DNA of 64,000 nucleotides. Source: a virus. Below the pieces are notes generated by a model. That model worked only from the letters and a program-made list of their open reading frames with translations, searched no databases and was not told where the DNA came from. The DNA lies in IMG/VR virus record IMGVR_UViG_3300042453_005404, positions 1 to 64,000 of that record; one strand, given 5' to 3'. This document shows positions 16,713 through 24,511 of this stretch, piece by piece. How positions within the stretch are numbered: position 1 is the first letter of the stretch; every line of letters begins with the position of its first letter. The position numbers and the translations under genes are program-made.

Positions 16713-18005
16713 TCAACGCTTGCGAGTACGAGCCTTAACAGGGGTTGCAGGAGCAGCGGGAGCCGCAGGAGCAGGTGCCGCAGCCTTGGGAGCAGGAGTG
16801 TTACCAGCAAGCACCCGAACCAGAAGCTCCTCGATATGACCATGCACCTTGAAGGCATTAGCACGGTTAGCATTGAGAGACTTCCAAGAAGCCATGAGAA
16901 CCTCGGCAGGAGCATCCTTCATGTAAGCGCCGAACTGCGCAGCCTCGGAATCAGTCAGAGCATGAGTCTTAAGCTTGTGGTCAAGCTTGCCCATGATATC
17001 GATGAACTTGGCATGACGCTTGGCATCATCCTTGGGAAGACGAGCCTTGGTGCCCTTCCAATCCTTGAGAACATCCTCCGCAGAGATATCGAGGCCACGC
17101 TCCTTGACGAACTTCCAGAAAGCGTTGGCAGCCTCGAAACCAACCATGCTAGCAGCCATGTGGCAGAACACAACATCCTCCGGGGCATCGTAAAGACCCG
17201 ACTGAGTGAGCTCTGCATCAAGGTTACCCCAAGCACGACGGTCAGGGTACTTCTTGTTAGGCTCGCAAGTATCCTTGTACTCAAGGTACTTCTCATTGCT
17301 ACGGATGAACTCCACAAGAGCCTGATTGCAGTGCTCATTAGCCCAATCGAGCCAATCCTGCGTAGTGGGATCGAGATCGACAACAGCGTAACGAGACAGA
17401 GCAGCAGGGTCCATCGGAGTAACGTCATACTGGTCACCGACGTTTACCGCAACCATGATGCGAGTACCATCATGCAGAAGGTTACCATCGAAAGCCTTGC
17501 TATCCGCAAGCTGGAAGGTAGCCTGTTCAACACCCTTGATCGCACGGTTAAGCTCATCGAGGAAGAGCACGCACGGGAACTCGCAAGTAGCCAGAAGCCA
17601 CTCGCAAGCACGGAACACCGTGCCACCACGGTTACCCTCGAAGGGAATACCCGTGATATCACCCTCGGTCATCTGCGACAGACGACGCTCCACAACCGGG
17701 ATACCCATATCGTAATGCCACACGTTGCGAGGCATATCCGCATAAGCAGGATTGCTACCGTTACGCTTCCAGAACGAAGCGATTGCCTTGGCAAAGCCAG
17801 AATCCTTGCCAAGAGCAGCGGTCACCCGCTCGCAGTTACCACGATCCATGTAGAAATCGTGACGAAGTTCACTAGCGATCTGATAGACCACCTGTGACTT
17901 GCCGATACCGTGACGACCACGAAGCATGGTCGCACGATTCGCAGAGAATCGCTTGAAGAGGTTCTTGGTGGACTTGATATCGAGAGTGAGAGCGGAGAGA
18001 GCCAT
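16713..18005 (-). CDS. MoxR-family AAA+ ATPase
   Basis: 430 residues. Walker A is GRHGIGKS (30-37) and Walker B VLFLDELNRA (146-155), with sensor-1-like VAVNVGDQYD and an arginine-finger-like ALSRY. MoxR ATPases act as chaperones that remodel or activate a VWA-domain partner; such a partner is encoded upstream at 18334. The C-terminus ends in an Ala/Pro-rich linker and a basic TRKR tail. Codon use is far more GC-rich than in most neighbours (AAG, GGC, CTC), as in the VWA gene, which suggests high expression or a separate origin. It has its own promoter and terminator. Confidence 0.88.
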   Translation of the reverse strand: MALSALTLDIKSTKNLFKRFSANRATMLRGRHGIGKSQVVYQIASELRHDFYMDRGNCERVTAALGKDSGFAKAIASFWKRNGSNPAYADMPRNVWHYDMGIPVVERRLSQMTEGDITGIPFEGNRGGTVFRACEWLLATCEFPCVLFLDELNRAIKGVEQATFQLADSKAFDGNLLHDGTRIMVAVNVGDQYDVTPMDPAALSRYAVVDLDPTTQDWLDWANEHCNQALVEFIRSNEKYLEYKDTCEPNKKYPDRRAWGNLDAELTQSGLYDAPEDVVFCHMAASMVGFEAANAFWKFVKERGLDISAEDVLKDWKGTKARLPKDDAKRHAKFIDIMGKLDHKLKTHALTDSEAAQFGAYMKDAPAEVLMASWKSLNANRANAFKVHGHIEELLVRVLAGNTPAPKAAAPAPAAPAAPATPVKARTRKR

Positions 18006-18035
18006 TTGCTTGTTTCCTTTAGCCTTTCTAGAACC

Positions 18036-18064
18036 AGTATATCAGTCAGTTGCGATTTTCTAAA
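18036..18064 (-). promoter_or_regulatory. Promoter of moxR-type gene
   Basis: On the minus strand: TTTAGA (18059-18064), a 17-base spacer ending CTGA, and TATACT (18036-18041), about 30 bases before the ATG at 18005. It is one of the cleanest members of the promoter class. Confidence 0.75.
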
Positions 18065-18107
18065 ACTTATTTATTTTTTTTTGTTTTTGGCTGAAATACA
18101 GGGGTTT

Positions 18108-18320
18108 TCAGCTGTTTTGAAGTTCAAGCCATTCCCAACCGTTGACCAAATCCTCTTCTGCAAGATTTGTGGCAAATCGAACGGCGTCGTTACGAGCAAG
18201 GGGATCGCAGTTTGTACACACAGAGAACAAAGGCTCCTCGCTGACATAGAAGGTCGATCCTTCGCCAGCTTCTTGACATTTCTCGCAAGTTACTTCTTCC
18301 GGCCAAAAATACTGGAACAC
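18108..18320 (-). CDS. Small zinc-ribbon protein
   Basis: Start taken at the GTG at 18320 (MFQYFWPEEV), with AGGAG seven bases upstream; an ATG at 18377 would overlap the VWA gene without a ribosome site. 70 residues. Two CxxC pairs (CEKC and CTNC) about 25 residues apart form a likely zinc ribbon. It lies between the VWA metallopeptidase and MoxR genes, so it may be an accessory or regulator of that pair. The family is not recognised. Confidence 0.6.
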   Translation of the reverse strand: MFQYFWPEEVTCEKCQEAGEGSTFYVSEEPLFSVCTNCDPLARNDAVRFATNLAEEDLVNGWEWLELQNS

Positions 18321-18333
18321 AGCAATACTCCTT

Positions 18334-19659
18334 TCACGCACGCCTAACAGCCTTGTCTTCCTTGCCCATCTTAACAATCAAGTCACCGGGACGGGCCGCA
18401 GAGATATCACCAGTTTCGGTAATAACCCACATAACCTTGGTACCAACCACGGCACCCATCTTGGGAGCATATCCGTCAGTCATGATGATACATGCACTGT
18501 ACTTACCCTTGCGCTTGCTGTCGTTGAGGTAACGCTGCACGGCATCGAAGTCTGTACCACCGCAGCGGGTACGAGCCCACTTAAAGCTCTGGCCGTTGTT
18601 GACCGACTGCAAAGACTTTTCATCCATCTCGGTATCAAAGTTAATGATATCGATCTTGCCTTCCTTGCTGGCAGCAAAAGTCTCTGCAAGAAACCGACGA
18701 ACATCATCGTCACTAACCGACCCAGATTGATCGATAGCACAGAGAATGTTGGCAATGGTGCTACGCTTGGCTCCCGGCATCATGTACGGAAGACGCTTGT
18801 TGATACGCTTCATGGTGCTGTTACGCTCCATGCTACGAGTGCGACCGATAAACATACGCAGAATGGCCTTCCAATCAAGCTCATTCTTCAGAAGCTTCTC
18901 GATCTGAGAGACAACCTCGGAAGGGATAGAGCCCCACGAAGCACGCTGCTGCGCAGCCTTGGCACCCTTCTCGATCAACTCACGAACCTGCTCACGCATG
19001 ATATCACGAAGCTCGTCGGGCACATCACCCCAACCACCGTGACCGTCGAGAGATTCACCATCCTCGTTGCCAACCTCAAGGGTATACTCACCCTCGTCAT
19101 TGGTCTTGCCGTTTTGCTCGGCATATTCTTCCAAACGAGCCATGTACCAATCGGCACTCTCATGCTTGGGAAAGCTCTTGATAAGAGCCGCAAGCTTGGG
19201 ATCATCCGACTTGGGAGCACGACCGGGCATAAGACAGAAATCGGGAAGCTTGTCGCCGCCGATAATCGAGTTGATGGCAAGATCGGTAGCAACGTTCCAC
19301 AGACGAGAACGCTTGCGATCCGCAACGCTGCGCTCTGCAATATGCATGAACGCAACGTGAAACATCTCATGCATAAGCACACCAATCCGCTGCTTGGTAG
19401 GAAGGGAACGCATGAAATCAGGGTTATATCCCATCTTGATATTACCCTGCTTGTCTGCACAAACGTAGGCAGTATCTACCTTCCAATCCGCAACCTTGGG
19501 AATATGCATAGACATACCTCCAAGAAACGGCTCCTCTTGCATGAGTTGAATGAACTCACGATCAAAACGATATTCCTCGGAGGGAACGTTGGGATCGGGC
19601 TCATGCCGCACGTTGAGAGAAGTGACCTTGTTGCTGGTGTTGTCGTTCTTGGTTTCCAT
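18334..19659 (-). CDS. VWA-domain metallopeptidase-like protein (MoxR partner)
   Basis: 441 residues with two parts. The N-terminal half has a zinc-metallopeptidase motif HEMFHVAFMH (97-106, His97/Glu98/His101). The C-terminal half is a von Willebrand A-like domain with a MIDAS start AIDQSGSVSDDD (308-319: Asp310, Ser312, Ser314), a central CGGTDF and a late MTDGYAP. This two-part layout is known from the VWA-like DUF2201/COG3864 family found next to MoxR ATPases in bacteria and phages. The gene has a promoter at 19666-19694 and GC-rich codon choice like its ATPase partner. Confidence 0.85.
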   Translation of the reverse strand: METKNDNTSNKVTSLNVRHEPDPNVPSEEYRFDREFIQLMQEEPFLGGMSMHIPKVADWKVDTAYVCADKQGNIKMGYNPDFMRSLPTKQRIGVLMHEMFHVAFMHIAERSVADRKRSRLWNVATDLAINSIIGGDKLPDFCLMPGRAPKSDDPKLAALIKSFPKHESADWYMARLEEYAEQNGKTNDEGEYTLEVGNEDGESLDGHGGWGDVPDELRDIMREQVRELIEKGAKAAQQRASWGSIPSEVVSQIEKLLKNELDWKAILRMFIGRTRSMERNSTMKRINKRLPYMMPGAKRSTIANILCAIDQSGSVSDDDVRRFLAETFAASKEGKIDIINFDTEMDEKSLQSVNNGQSFKWARTRCGGTDFDAVQRYLNDSKRKGKYSACIIMTDGYAPKMGAVVGTKVMWVITETGDISAARPGDLIVKMGKEDKAVRRA

Positions 19660-19665
19660 ACTATT

Positions 19666-19694
19666 ATAATATCATGTATAACTAGGAATCTAAA
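19666..19694 (-). promoter_or_regulatory. Promoter of VWA gene
   Basis: Minus-strand TTTAGA (19689-19694), a 17-base spacer and TATTAT (19666-19671), just upstream of the ATG at 19659. The promoter lies so close to the start that the leader would be very short. Confidence 0.5.
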
Positions 19695-19703
19695 ACAAAT
19701 AAA

Positions 19704-19742
19704 AACCCCGGCAAAACAAGGGTTTCCTGTTAAGCCGGGGTT
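19704..19742 (-). terminator. Intrinsic terminator after hsp20
   Basis: AACCCCGGC (19704-19712) pairs with GCCGGGGTT (19734-19742). On the minus strand the stem is followed by TTTATTTGTTTT. It ends the hsp20 transcript just before the VWA promoter. Confidence 0.8.
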
Positions 19743-19765
19743 GTTTAAGGTGTTAAAGATTGATA

Positions 19766-20113
19766 TCAGTCTACTGGAATGTTACGAGGTTGTTCTGATG
19801 CTTTGATTGGACAAAGCACAGTAAGAATTCCATCTTTGCATGAAGCGGAAATGGCGGATATATCTACTTTGCTTCCAAGCCGATATGTAAGTGTTTTCTT
19901 GTTTTTTTCTGGGCGTTGTAGGGTAATCACAAGTTGTGATCCTTTTGTTGCCAAGGATACATTTTCTCGACTATAACCGGGAACTTCTATGGTTAGTTTG
20001 CATGATCCATCTGCTTCATGAGTTACTTCATCTTGCAAGTTGTACAAGTGAGATTCCCATGACGAGTTACGAGGAAAATTAAAGATATCGAAATATGGTG
20101 CTAGTGTTGACAT
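19766..20113 (-). CDS. Small heat-shock protein (Hsp20 / alpha-crystallin)
   Basis: Start taken at the ATG at 20113 (MSTLAPYFDIF) with AGGAG six bases upstream. 115 residues. The alpha-crystallin domain is recognised by LTIEVPGYSRENVSLATKGSQ, the following VITLQR strand, and the late A-S-x-KDGILTVLCP motif. The C-terminal tail has PRNIPVD, an IxV/I-like anchor. It would act as an ATP-independent holdase. It sits beside the MoxR/VWA pair with its own strong promoter and terminator. Small Hsps are also known in T4-like cyanophages. Confidence 0.9.
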   Translation of the reverse strand: MSTLAPYFDIFNFPRNSSWESHLYNLQDEVTHEADGSCKLTIEVPGYSRENVSLATKGSQLVITLQRPEKNKKTLTYRLGSKVDISAISASCKDGILTVLCPIKASEQPRNIPVD

Positions 20114-20159
20114 TTTTTCTCCTTGTTGCGCTGGCTTTTCACACCGGCAATCTAAAACC

Positions 20160-20187
20160 AGTATACACACCGAAAAAAACATGTCAA
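20160..20187 (-). promoter_or_regulatory. Strong promoter of hsp20
   Basis: Minus-strand TTGACA (20182-20187), a 16-base spacer ending GTGTG, and TATACT (20160-20165). The -35 box is a perfect consensus. GGTTTTAGA directly follows the -10 box, as GGTTCTAGA does at the moxR promoter. Confidence 0.8.
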
Positions 20188-20219
20188 GGGGTTGTATTTA
20201 TTTTTATTGGAGAATTTTT

Positions 20220-20921
20220 ATGGAACTGCCAAACGACGTACAAACATTTATCGACACGGTTGGAAAAGAATATGGCAACGTAACAATCAAACCAAAAAGC
20301 TCATCACAACTAATGAAAGCTATTGGTTGGTTGTTTTCCGTCACAAGAATATCTCCAGAGTTTATGACACGTTACATCACAACCATTGGAAACACTGTTT
20401 ACTTTCCAGATGACATGCTGGCAAATCCAAACAGTGAATCGATGCTAAGAGTTGTGGTGCATGAAACCATACACGTTGCTGACTCTAAACGCTTTTCTGA
20501 TCCACTCTTCAAGTTCTTGTATCTCTTTCCTCAATCACTCGCTTTGTTGGCGTTGTTAAGCGTTTTAGCCGTTTGGAAAATAGGTTTCTTGTGGTGTCTT
20601 CTTTTCTTGCTGTGTCTTGCACCAATACCTGCACCATTTCGTTATTGGTTCGAACTAAGAGCTTACAGAACAAGTATTTTGTTTGCGAGAAAAGACGACA
20701 AGTTAACCGATGAACAAATGATACCAATATATGAATGGATAGAAAAACAACTTTGCACCAATCTTTATTACTGGACATGGCCGTTTCCAAGCATGGTAAG
20801 AAAACATCTTAAAGATGAAAGTTGGATGGATTCCGGCATATACAAGAAAATATCGGGATGGCTAGCTATACGACGCATTGTTCGAAAAATATCAACTGCA
20901 AAACAATCTAGTGGAACATAA
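20220..20921 (+). CDS. Membrane-associated zinc metallopeptidase
   Basis: Start taken at the ATG at 20220 (MELPNDVQTF) after TTGGAG. 233 residues. A metallopeptidase motif VVHETIHVAD (His-Glu-x-x-His) lies near residue 85. It is followed by two strongly hydrophobic segments (LFPQSLALLALLSVLAVWKI and the LWCLLFLLCL region), likely membrane helices. A third metal ligand could be Glu in WFELRAYR, in the manner of gluzincins. It is probably an inner-membrane or envelope protease; the substrate is unknown. It is divergent from hsp20. Confidence 0.7.
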   Translation: MELPNDVQTFIDTVGKEYGNVTIKPKSSSQLMKAIGWLFSVTRISPEFMTRYITTIGNTVYFPDDMLANPNSESMLRVVVHETIHVADSKRFSDPLFKFLYLFPQSLALLALLSVLAVWKIGFLWCLLFLLCLAPIPAPFRYWFELRAYRTSILFARKDDKLTDEQMIPIYEWIEKQLCTNLYYWTWPFPSMVRKHLKDESWMDSGIYKKISGWLAIRRIVRKISTAKQSSGT

Positions 20922-20943
20922 CCAAGAGAAGAGAGAAAAAGAC

Positions 20944-21537
20944 GTGAAATACCAACGATTATTGTTACAGATTATCGAAGAAGAAATCGACAAATATTTT
21001 CTGGAACAAGTTGCACCACCAGCGGCACCAGCTGCTCCAACGCCACCTACCGCATCAACAGATGCGGGTTTAGAGCCTGATGTTTCCGGTGGGGGCGAAG
21101 GTGATGATGAAGGCAATGTAGACAAAGCCATAAAGATACTTGCTGCTAAAACTCCTATCGAGGTCAAAAAAACGATTTTGTCTTCTTTACAAAATGGCGC
21201 AGAAAGACCTGATGCTGAAACTTTGATTGCTTATGTACAAAACAAGAAAGAAAAAGAGTCAACAAACAATTCTACTATTGAAGATACAGACAAAGAAATA
21301 CCAATTAACGTCGATAAAGCTGTTACCCACATTGTACAAACTTTCAAGTTCAAGGTACCAGAAAAAGCAGAAAAAGAAGCAGAAAAAGAAGATAAAGCAT
21401 CGATAGAAGAAAAGCCTGCGGAAACACCAGCAGCTCCCGCCGCACCAACTTCTGCACCTGTGCAAGAATCTAAATTGCAAACCAGTTTGCGAGAATATTT
21501 AAGGTACAAGCAATTAAGTCAAAAGGTGAAAAGATGA
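20944..21537 (+). CDS. Tagged Ala/Pro/Glu-rich protein
   Basis: I prefer the GTG at 20944 (MKYQRLLLQIIEEE), since the earlier ATG at 20878 lies inside the previous gene. 197 residues. It has a hydrophobic N-terminal tag (LLLQIIEEEI), a Pro/Ala linker (PPAAPAAPTPP), an acidic middle and a Lys/Glu repeat (EKAEKEAEKEDKA). Its C-terminal amphipathic stretch is LREYLRYKQLSQKVKR. It is largely disordered or coiled, and looks like a scaffold, core or internal head protein. The stop overlaps the next start by four bases. Confidence 0.55.
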   Translation: MKYQRLLLQIIEEEIDKYFLEQVAPPAAPAAPTPPTASTDAGLEPDVSGGGEGDDEGNVDKAIKILAAKTPIEVKKTILSSLQNGAERPDAETLIAYVQNKKEKESTNNSTIEDTDKEIPINVDKAVTHIVQTFKFKVPEKAEKEAEKEDKASIEEKPAETPAAPAAPTSAPVQESKLQTSLREYLRYKQLSQKVKR

Positions 21538-21911
21538 AAAAGGAACTTACATACAAACAACTTAAAACAATCATTAAGGAATGTGCTTGTGAAGCAATGA
21601 AAGACTCACATATGGGTGGAATGCCCAGCATTAAAATGATTAAGCTTGGAAAACCTGATACGCAAGCTGGATTGTTTCCCGGTATGGGTTTAGATCATAT
21701 GGATCATGATGATTCACACTGGGATGATCACGACCAAGGTGAAAAAAGCATGATTCTTGCTAATCTTGCAAGAATGTCAGACAAGGCTTTAGAGCTTCGT
21801 GATTTGGCTGCTGGCGTACCCGACAACGAAGAATGGGTTCAAGAAAAGATTGCTGTTGCTTCTGCGATGATAGATTCGATTTACAACTATTTAAAATACA
21901 AGCAAGACTGA
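21534..21911 (+). CDS. Tagged small protein with His/Asp-rich centre
   Basis: 125 residues. The tag ELTYKQLKTIIKECACEAM (4-22) is the same type as in the gene at 1810-2196 (QLKRIIKEA). Then follow a Met/Gly-rich loop and a His/Asp cluster (DHMDHDDSHWDDHDQ) that could bind metal. Two helices at the end finish in YLKYKQD, similar to the YLRYKQ end of the preceding protein. It overlaps that gene by ATGA. Function unknown; probably packaged or head-associated. Confidence 0.6.
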   Translation: MKKELTYKQLKTIIKECACEAMKDSHMGGMPSIKMIKLGKPDTQAGLFPGMGLDHMDHDDSHWDDHDQGEKSMILANLARMSDKALELRDLAAGVPDNEEWVQEKIAVASAMIDSIYNYLKYKQD

Positions 21912-21924
21912 TAAGAGGTGTTAA

Positions 21925-22302
21925 ATGTTAACCGAAGATAAACTCAAACGACTTGTTTCTTTAATGGTTGAACGCAAGATTCAAGTGCTCAAAGAAGGCA
22001 AGAAATTTCAAGCCATTCGTTCGCTAACAATACAAGCGCAGCAAACAGCAATGAAATTTGAAGAAGACATGGTTGAAGCTTTGGATCTAAAGGAGCCAGA
22101 TGATCTTTGTGATGATGAGCAACAAATTTATGCTCAAGCAATGGCAGATATGCACAGCAAGATGATTGAAGCTGTTGTTCACGCTGCTGAAGTTTTGAAA
22201 AATCTTTCTGAACGTCAAAAAGAACCAGAAAACAAAAAAGCTGGTAAAGCTTCTTCCGCCGCATCTGGTAGCACTGTAGAAAAAGATCTTCCTACTCTTT
22301 GA
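21925..22302 (+). CDS. Helical tagged small protein
   Basis: 125 residues, nearly all helical. The N-terminus LTEDKLKRLVSLMVERKIQ has the same register as the tags of the two preceding genes, with M-V-E instead of I-K-E. The acidic centre is KEPDDLCDDEQQIY and the C-terminus is Lys/Ser-rich. AAGAGGTG precedes the ATG. With 20944 and 21534 it forms a three-gene set of small tagged proteins. Function unknown. Confidence 0.55.
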   Translation: MLTEDKLKRLVSLMVERKIQVLKEGKKFQAIRSLTIQAQQTAMKFEEDMVEALDLKEPDDLCDDEQQIYAQAMADMHSKMIEAVVHAAEVLKNLSERQKEPENKKAGKASSAASGSTVEKDLPTL

Positions 22303-22373
22303 ACATTCTTAACCAATACATTAAAACTCTGGTAACCTAGTATAGTTGTATTTACTAGCACCGGAGTAAACAT

Positions 22374-23273
22374 ATGTCAATGACAGAAGAAGAGTCAAGA
22401 GAATTTAAAAACAGTATCTTCGCAGCACAACAAGCAGCCCAAGGCGGACTACCAAACGTACAAGGTATGCCAATACAAACAGCAGCACAAGCTGCAAAGC
22501 AAGCCATTGGATTTGATCTTCCAGTAGCAGAAGTACCTTTGCCATCAAAAGGTCTTGTATATCCTGATGGTCCACTAGCAGGAGCTGAAACCGTTGAACT
22601 AAAACCAATGACAGCAAGAGAAGAAGATATTCTTATGAACAGAACTCTTGTTCGCAAAGGTACTGTTGTTAGCGAGCTAATCAAAAGTTGTTTGATCGAT
22701 AAAAACATTGATGTTAACTCAATGATTTCTGGTGATCGTAACGCACTTATGATTGCTGTGCGTATTACAGGCTACGGTGCAGAATACGCAGTAAAGATTT
22801 CTTGTCCTTCTTGTGAAGCACAACAAGATTGGACACTAAATCTTGAAGATCTTCCTGTTAAAGAACTTGATCTAGAAAAACTTAAACAAGTTGCTCCCGG
22901 TCAAAATGCATTTGAGTTTGTTCTTCCATTTTCCAAGAAAACAGTTATCTTTAAGTTCCTTACTGGAAAAGAAGAAGAAAGAATTCTTCAAGATATCGAA
23001 GCCAAGCGTAAGAAGGGAATTGTTCAAGAAAACCTTGTTACAACCAAGCTTATGAATAGCATTGTTGCCATTGAAGGCAATTCTGAACGTGGCTTCATCA
23101 ATCAGTTCTGCCAACATATGCCAGCCAGAGATTCATTGGCTTTGCGCAAGGTTCTTGATGAATCAGAGCCCGGTGTGGATATGAGCTCTGATTTTGTTTG
23201 CAATAGTTGTGGACACACGGAGGTACACGCCGTTCCACTCGGCCCCAGCTTTTTTTGGCCTAACGCCAAATGA
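22374..23273 (+). CDS. T4-type baseplate hub/assembly protein (gp26-like)
   Basis: 299 residues. The stretch VPLPSKGLVYPDGPL ... VELKPMTAREEDIL (about 57-86) is the hallmark of the T4 baseplate protein family that includes gp26. A zinc-binding set follows: CPSC near residue 145 and CNSCGH near 285. The N-terminal 45 residues are Ala/Gln-rich and disordered. The end of the gene overlaps a second reading frame that continues for about 90 codons (see 23194-23526). It lies upstream of the tail block, as expected for a tail assembly gene. Confidence 0.7.
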   Translation: MSMTEEESREFKNSIFAAQQAAQGGLPNVQGMPIQTAAQAAKQAIGFDLPVAEVPLPSKGLVYPDGPLAGAETVELKPMTAREEDILMNRTLVRKGTVVSELIKSCLIDKNIDVNSMISGDRNALMIAVRITGYGAEYAVKISCPSCEAQQDWTLNLEDLPVKELDLEKLKQVAPGQNAFEFVLPFSKKTVIFKFLTGKEEERILQDIEAKRKKGIVQENLVTTKLMNSIVAIEGNSERGFINQFCQHMPARDSLALRKVLDESEPGVDMSSDFVCNSCGHTEVHAVPLGPSFFWPNAK

Positions 23274-23526
23274 CGTTGAAGCAGTTCTACTTGAGCCAAT
23301 GTTTTTGCTGGGCTACTATTACGGAATGACTTACTCCGAATATCTCAATTTCCCAGTAGCTTACAAACGTTGGCTCATAGAACGTATCAACAAAGAAATC
23401 ACCAAGGCATCAGAAAAACAAGCCGATATTCCAAGCAAAGCTCCACATCATAACGTTCCAGATGTTAGAGCAATGACAGGAAAAGCAAGACAGTTCGTCA
23501 ACCCCCGCACACAACGTTTTACGTGA
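23194..23526 (+). CDS. Probable frameshifted extension of the gp26-like gene
   Basis: The frame is open from 23194 but offers only a weak TTG start. Protein-like sequence begins where it overlaps the end of the gp26-like gene, at the T7 run 23250-23256. It reads FFGLTPNDVEAVLLEP, then FLLGYYYGMTYSEYLNFPV and RWLIERINKEI, a pattern common in small tail-assembly proteins of T4-like phages. The frame is +1 (equivalently -2) relative to the upstream gene. Either a programmed shift on the T-run fuses the two, or it is translated separately by re-initiation. The C-terminus is basic and polar. Confidence 0.6.
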   Translation: MFAIVVDTRRYTPFHSAPAFFGLTPNDVEAVLLEPMFLLGYYYGMTYSEYLNFPVAYKRWLIERINKEITKASEKQADIPSKAPHHNVPDVRAMTGKARQFVNPRTQRFT

Positions 23527-23551
23527 CTTGAAAAAACCTGCCCTCTCTAGT

Positions 23552-23580
23552 TTTACATAACTAATTTGATGTGACATACT
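23552..23580 (+). promoter_or_regulatory. Promoter upstream of 23592 gene and tdk
   Basis: TTTACA (23552-23557), a 17-base spacer ending TGTGA, CATACT (23575-23580). An in-frame ATG at 23571 lies inside this promoter, which favours the later ATG at 23592 as the start. Confidence 0.65.
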
Positions 23581-23591
23581 CAATCAACACT

Positions 23592-23900
23592 ATGTCACAT
23601 CATTTCACTTATACCATTGGTATACCTCTTCCTCAAGGTGGAGAACTCTATCAGTTCGATGGAGAACGATCCAAACTAGGTTCAACAGAACTTCCTGTTG
23701 GACAGTTTTATCTTACTCGACCATTAGTACCAAACAATCCATTAACCAATGCCAGAAAAGATACAAGGTTTGGCAAGTTGATTGTAAGACAATATGATCG
23801 ATTTGATAACCTTATGAGAGTTGTTGAATATCTGGATGTTAAAGTGTTGAACTTAATTGATGGTCCAGACCTTATCTTGGAGTTTACATACAAGCCATGA
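23592..23900 (+). CDS. Hypothetical protein before thymidine kinase
   Basis: Start taken at the ATG at 23592 (MSHHFTYTIG), downstream of the promoter. 102 residues, beta-rich (FTYTIGIPLPQGGELYQFDGE, FGKLIVRQYDRFDN, LDVKVLNLIDGPDLILEF). No known motif. The stop overlaps the thymidine kinase start by four bases, so the two are co-expressed. Confidence 0.6.
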   Translation: MSHHFTYTIGIPLPQGGELYQFDGERSKLGSTELPVGQFYLTRPLVPNNPLTNARKDTRFGKLIVRQYDRFDNLMRVVEYLDVKVLNLIDGPDLILEFTYKP

Positions 23901-24499
23901 GCAAAACAATAAATGGAATCTTGACAGTTTATTGCGGACCTATGTATGCTGGTAAAACAACTGCTCTTATTGCAGAAATTGAAGCGGGCATAGAAGAACA
24001 AAAAACCCTTCTTGTGATTAAACCAGTTATTGACAATCGTTACGCCGAAGAAGATATTGTTTCACACGATGGAACATCCCTCCAGAAAACAACAGGTCAC
24101 AAAGTTCAACGTTTGGGTGTTTTGGAGTTCTTAGAAAAAAAAGACTTAGAAAAAATTGACTTGTTGCTTATTGATGAAGCTCAGTTCTTTGGCCCATTAT
24201 GTACAACCTACATAAGTGAATATCTTAAAGCTGGGATTGATGTTGTTGCTGTTGGATTGGATTTGGACAGTGAAGGCAAACCATTTGGTTCTATGCCACA
24301 CCTATTGTCTCTTGCAAACAATGTTTACAAACTTGTTGGTGTTTGTTCGGTTTGTGGTGATGAAGCTACAAGAACCTTTAGAAAACTAACCGTTAGCTCT
24401 ACAGAGCAAGTGTTGATTGGTGGTAGTGAAACGTATGAGCCACGTTGTTTGCAACATTGGGTCGAAGGACAAACAGAGAAATATAAATTCTTTAGCTAA
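23897..24499 (+). CDS. tdk: Thymidine kinase (type II)
   Basis: It phosphorylates thymidine to dTMP with ATP. 200 residues, normal for bacterial and phage type II enzymes. Walker A is GPMYAGKTT (14-22), Walker B LLIDEAQFF, and the lid/lasso segment holds CSVCGDEATRTFRKL with a zinc-binding CxxC; a later Cys in PRCLQHW may complete the zinc site. The thymidine-binding GSETYEPRC segment is present. It gives a salvage route parallel to ThyA. Confidence 0.95.
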   Translation: MSKTINGILTVYCGPMYAGKTTALIAEIEAGIEEQKTLLVIKPVIDNRYAEEDIVSHDGTSLQKTTGHKVQRLGVLEFLEKKDLEKIDLLLIDEAQFFGPLCTTYISEYLKAGIDVVAVGLDLDSEGKPFGSMPHLLSLANNVYKLVGVCSVCGDEATRTFRKLTVSSTEQVLIGGSETYEPRCLQHWVEGQTEKYKFFS

Positions 24500-24511
24500 T
24501 ATTTATCTGTC

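Noticed and set aside
16836-17897. Long open frame opposite the MoxR gene
   Set aside because: It is a shadow caused by the GC-rich codon choice of the MoxR gene; no ribosome site and no family match. The same holds for the frames opposite the VWA gene (18727-19806) and the 44613 gene (44916-45731).
20121-20182. Extended N-terminus of Hsp20
   Set aside because: It would start at the -35 region of the hsp20 promoter; the ATG at 20113 has AGGAG at the right distance and gives the normal family length.
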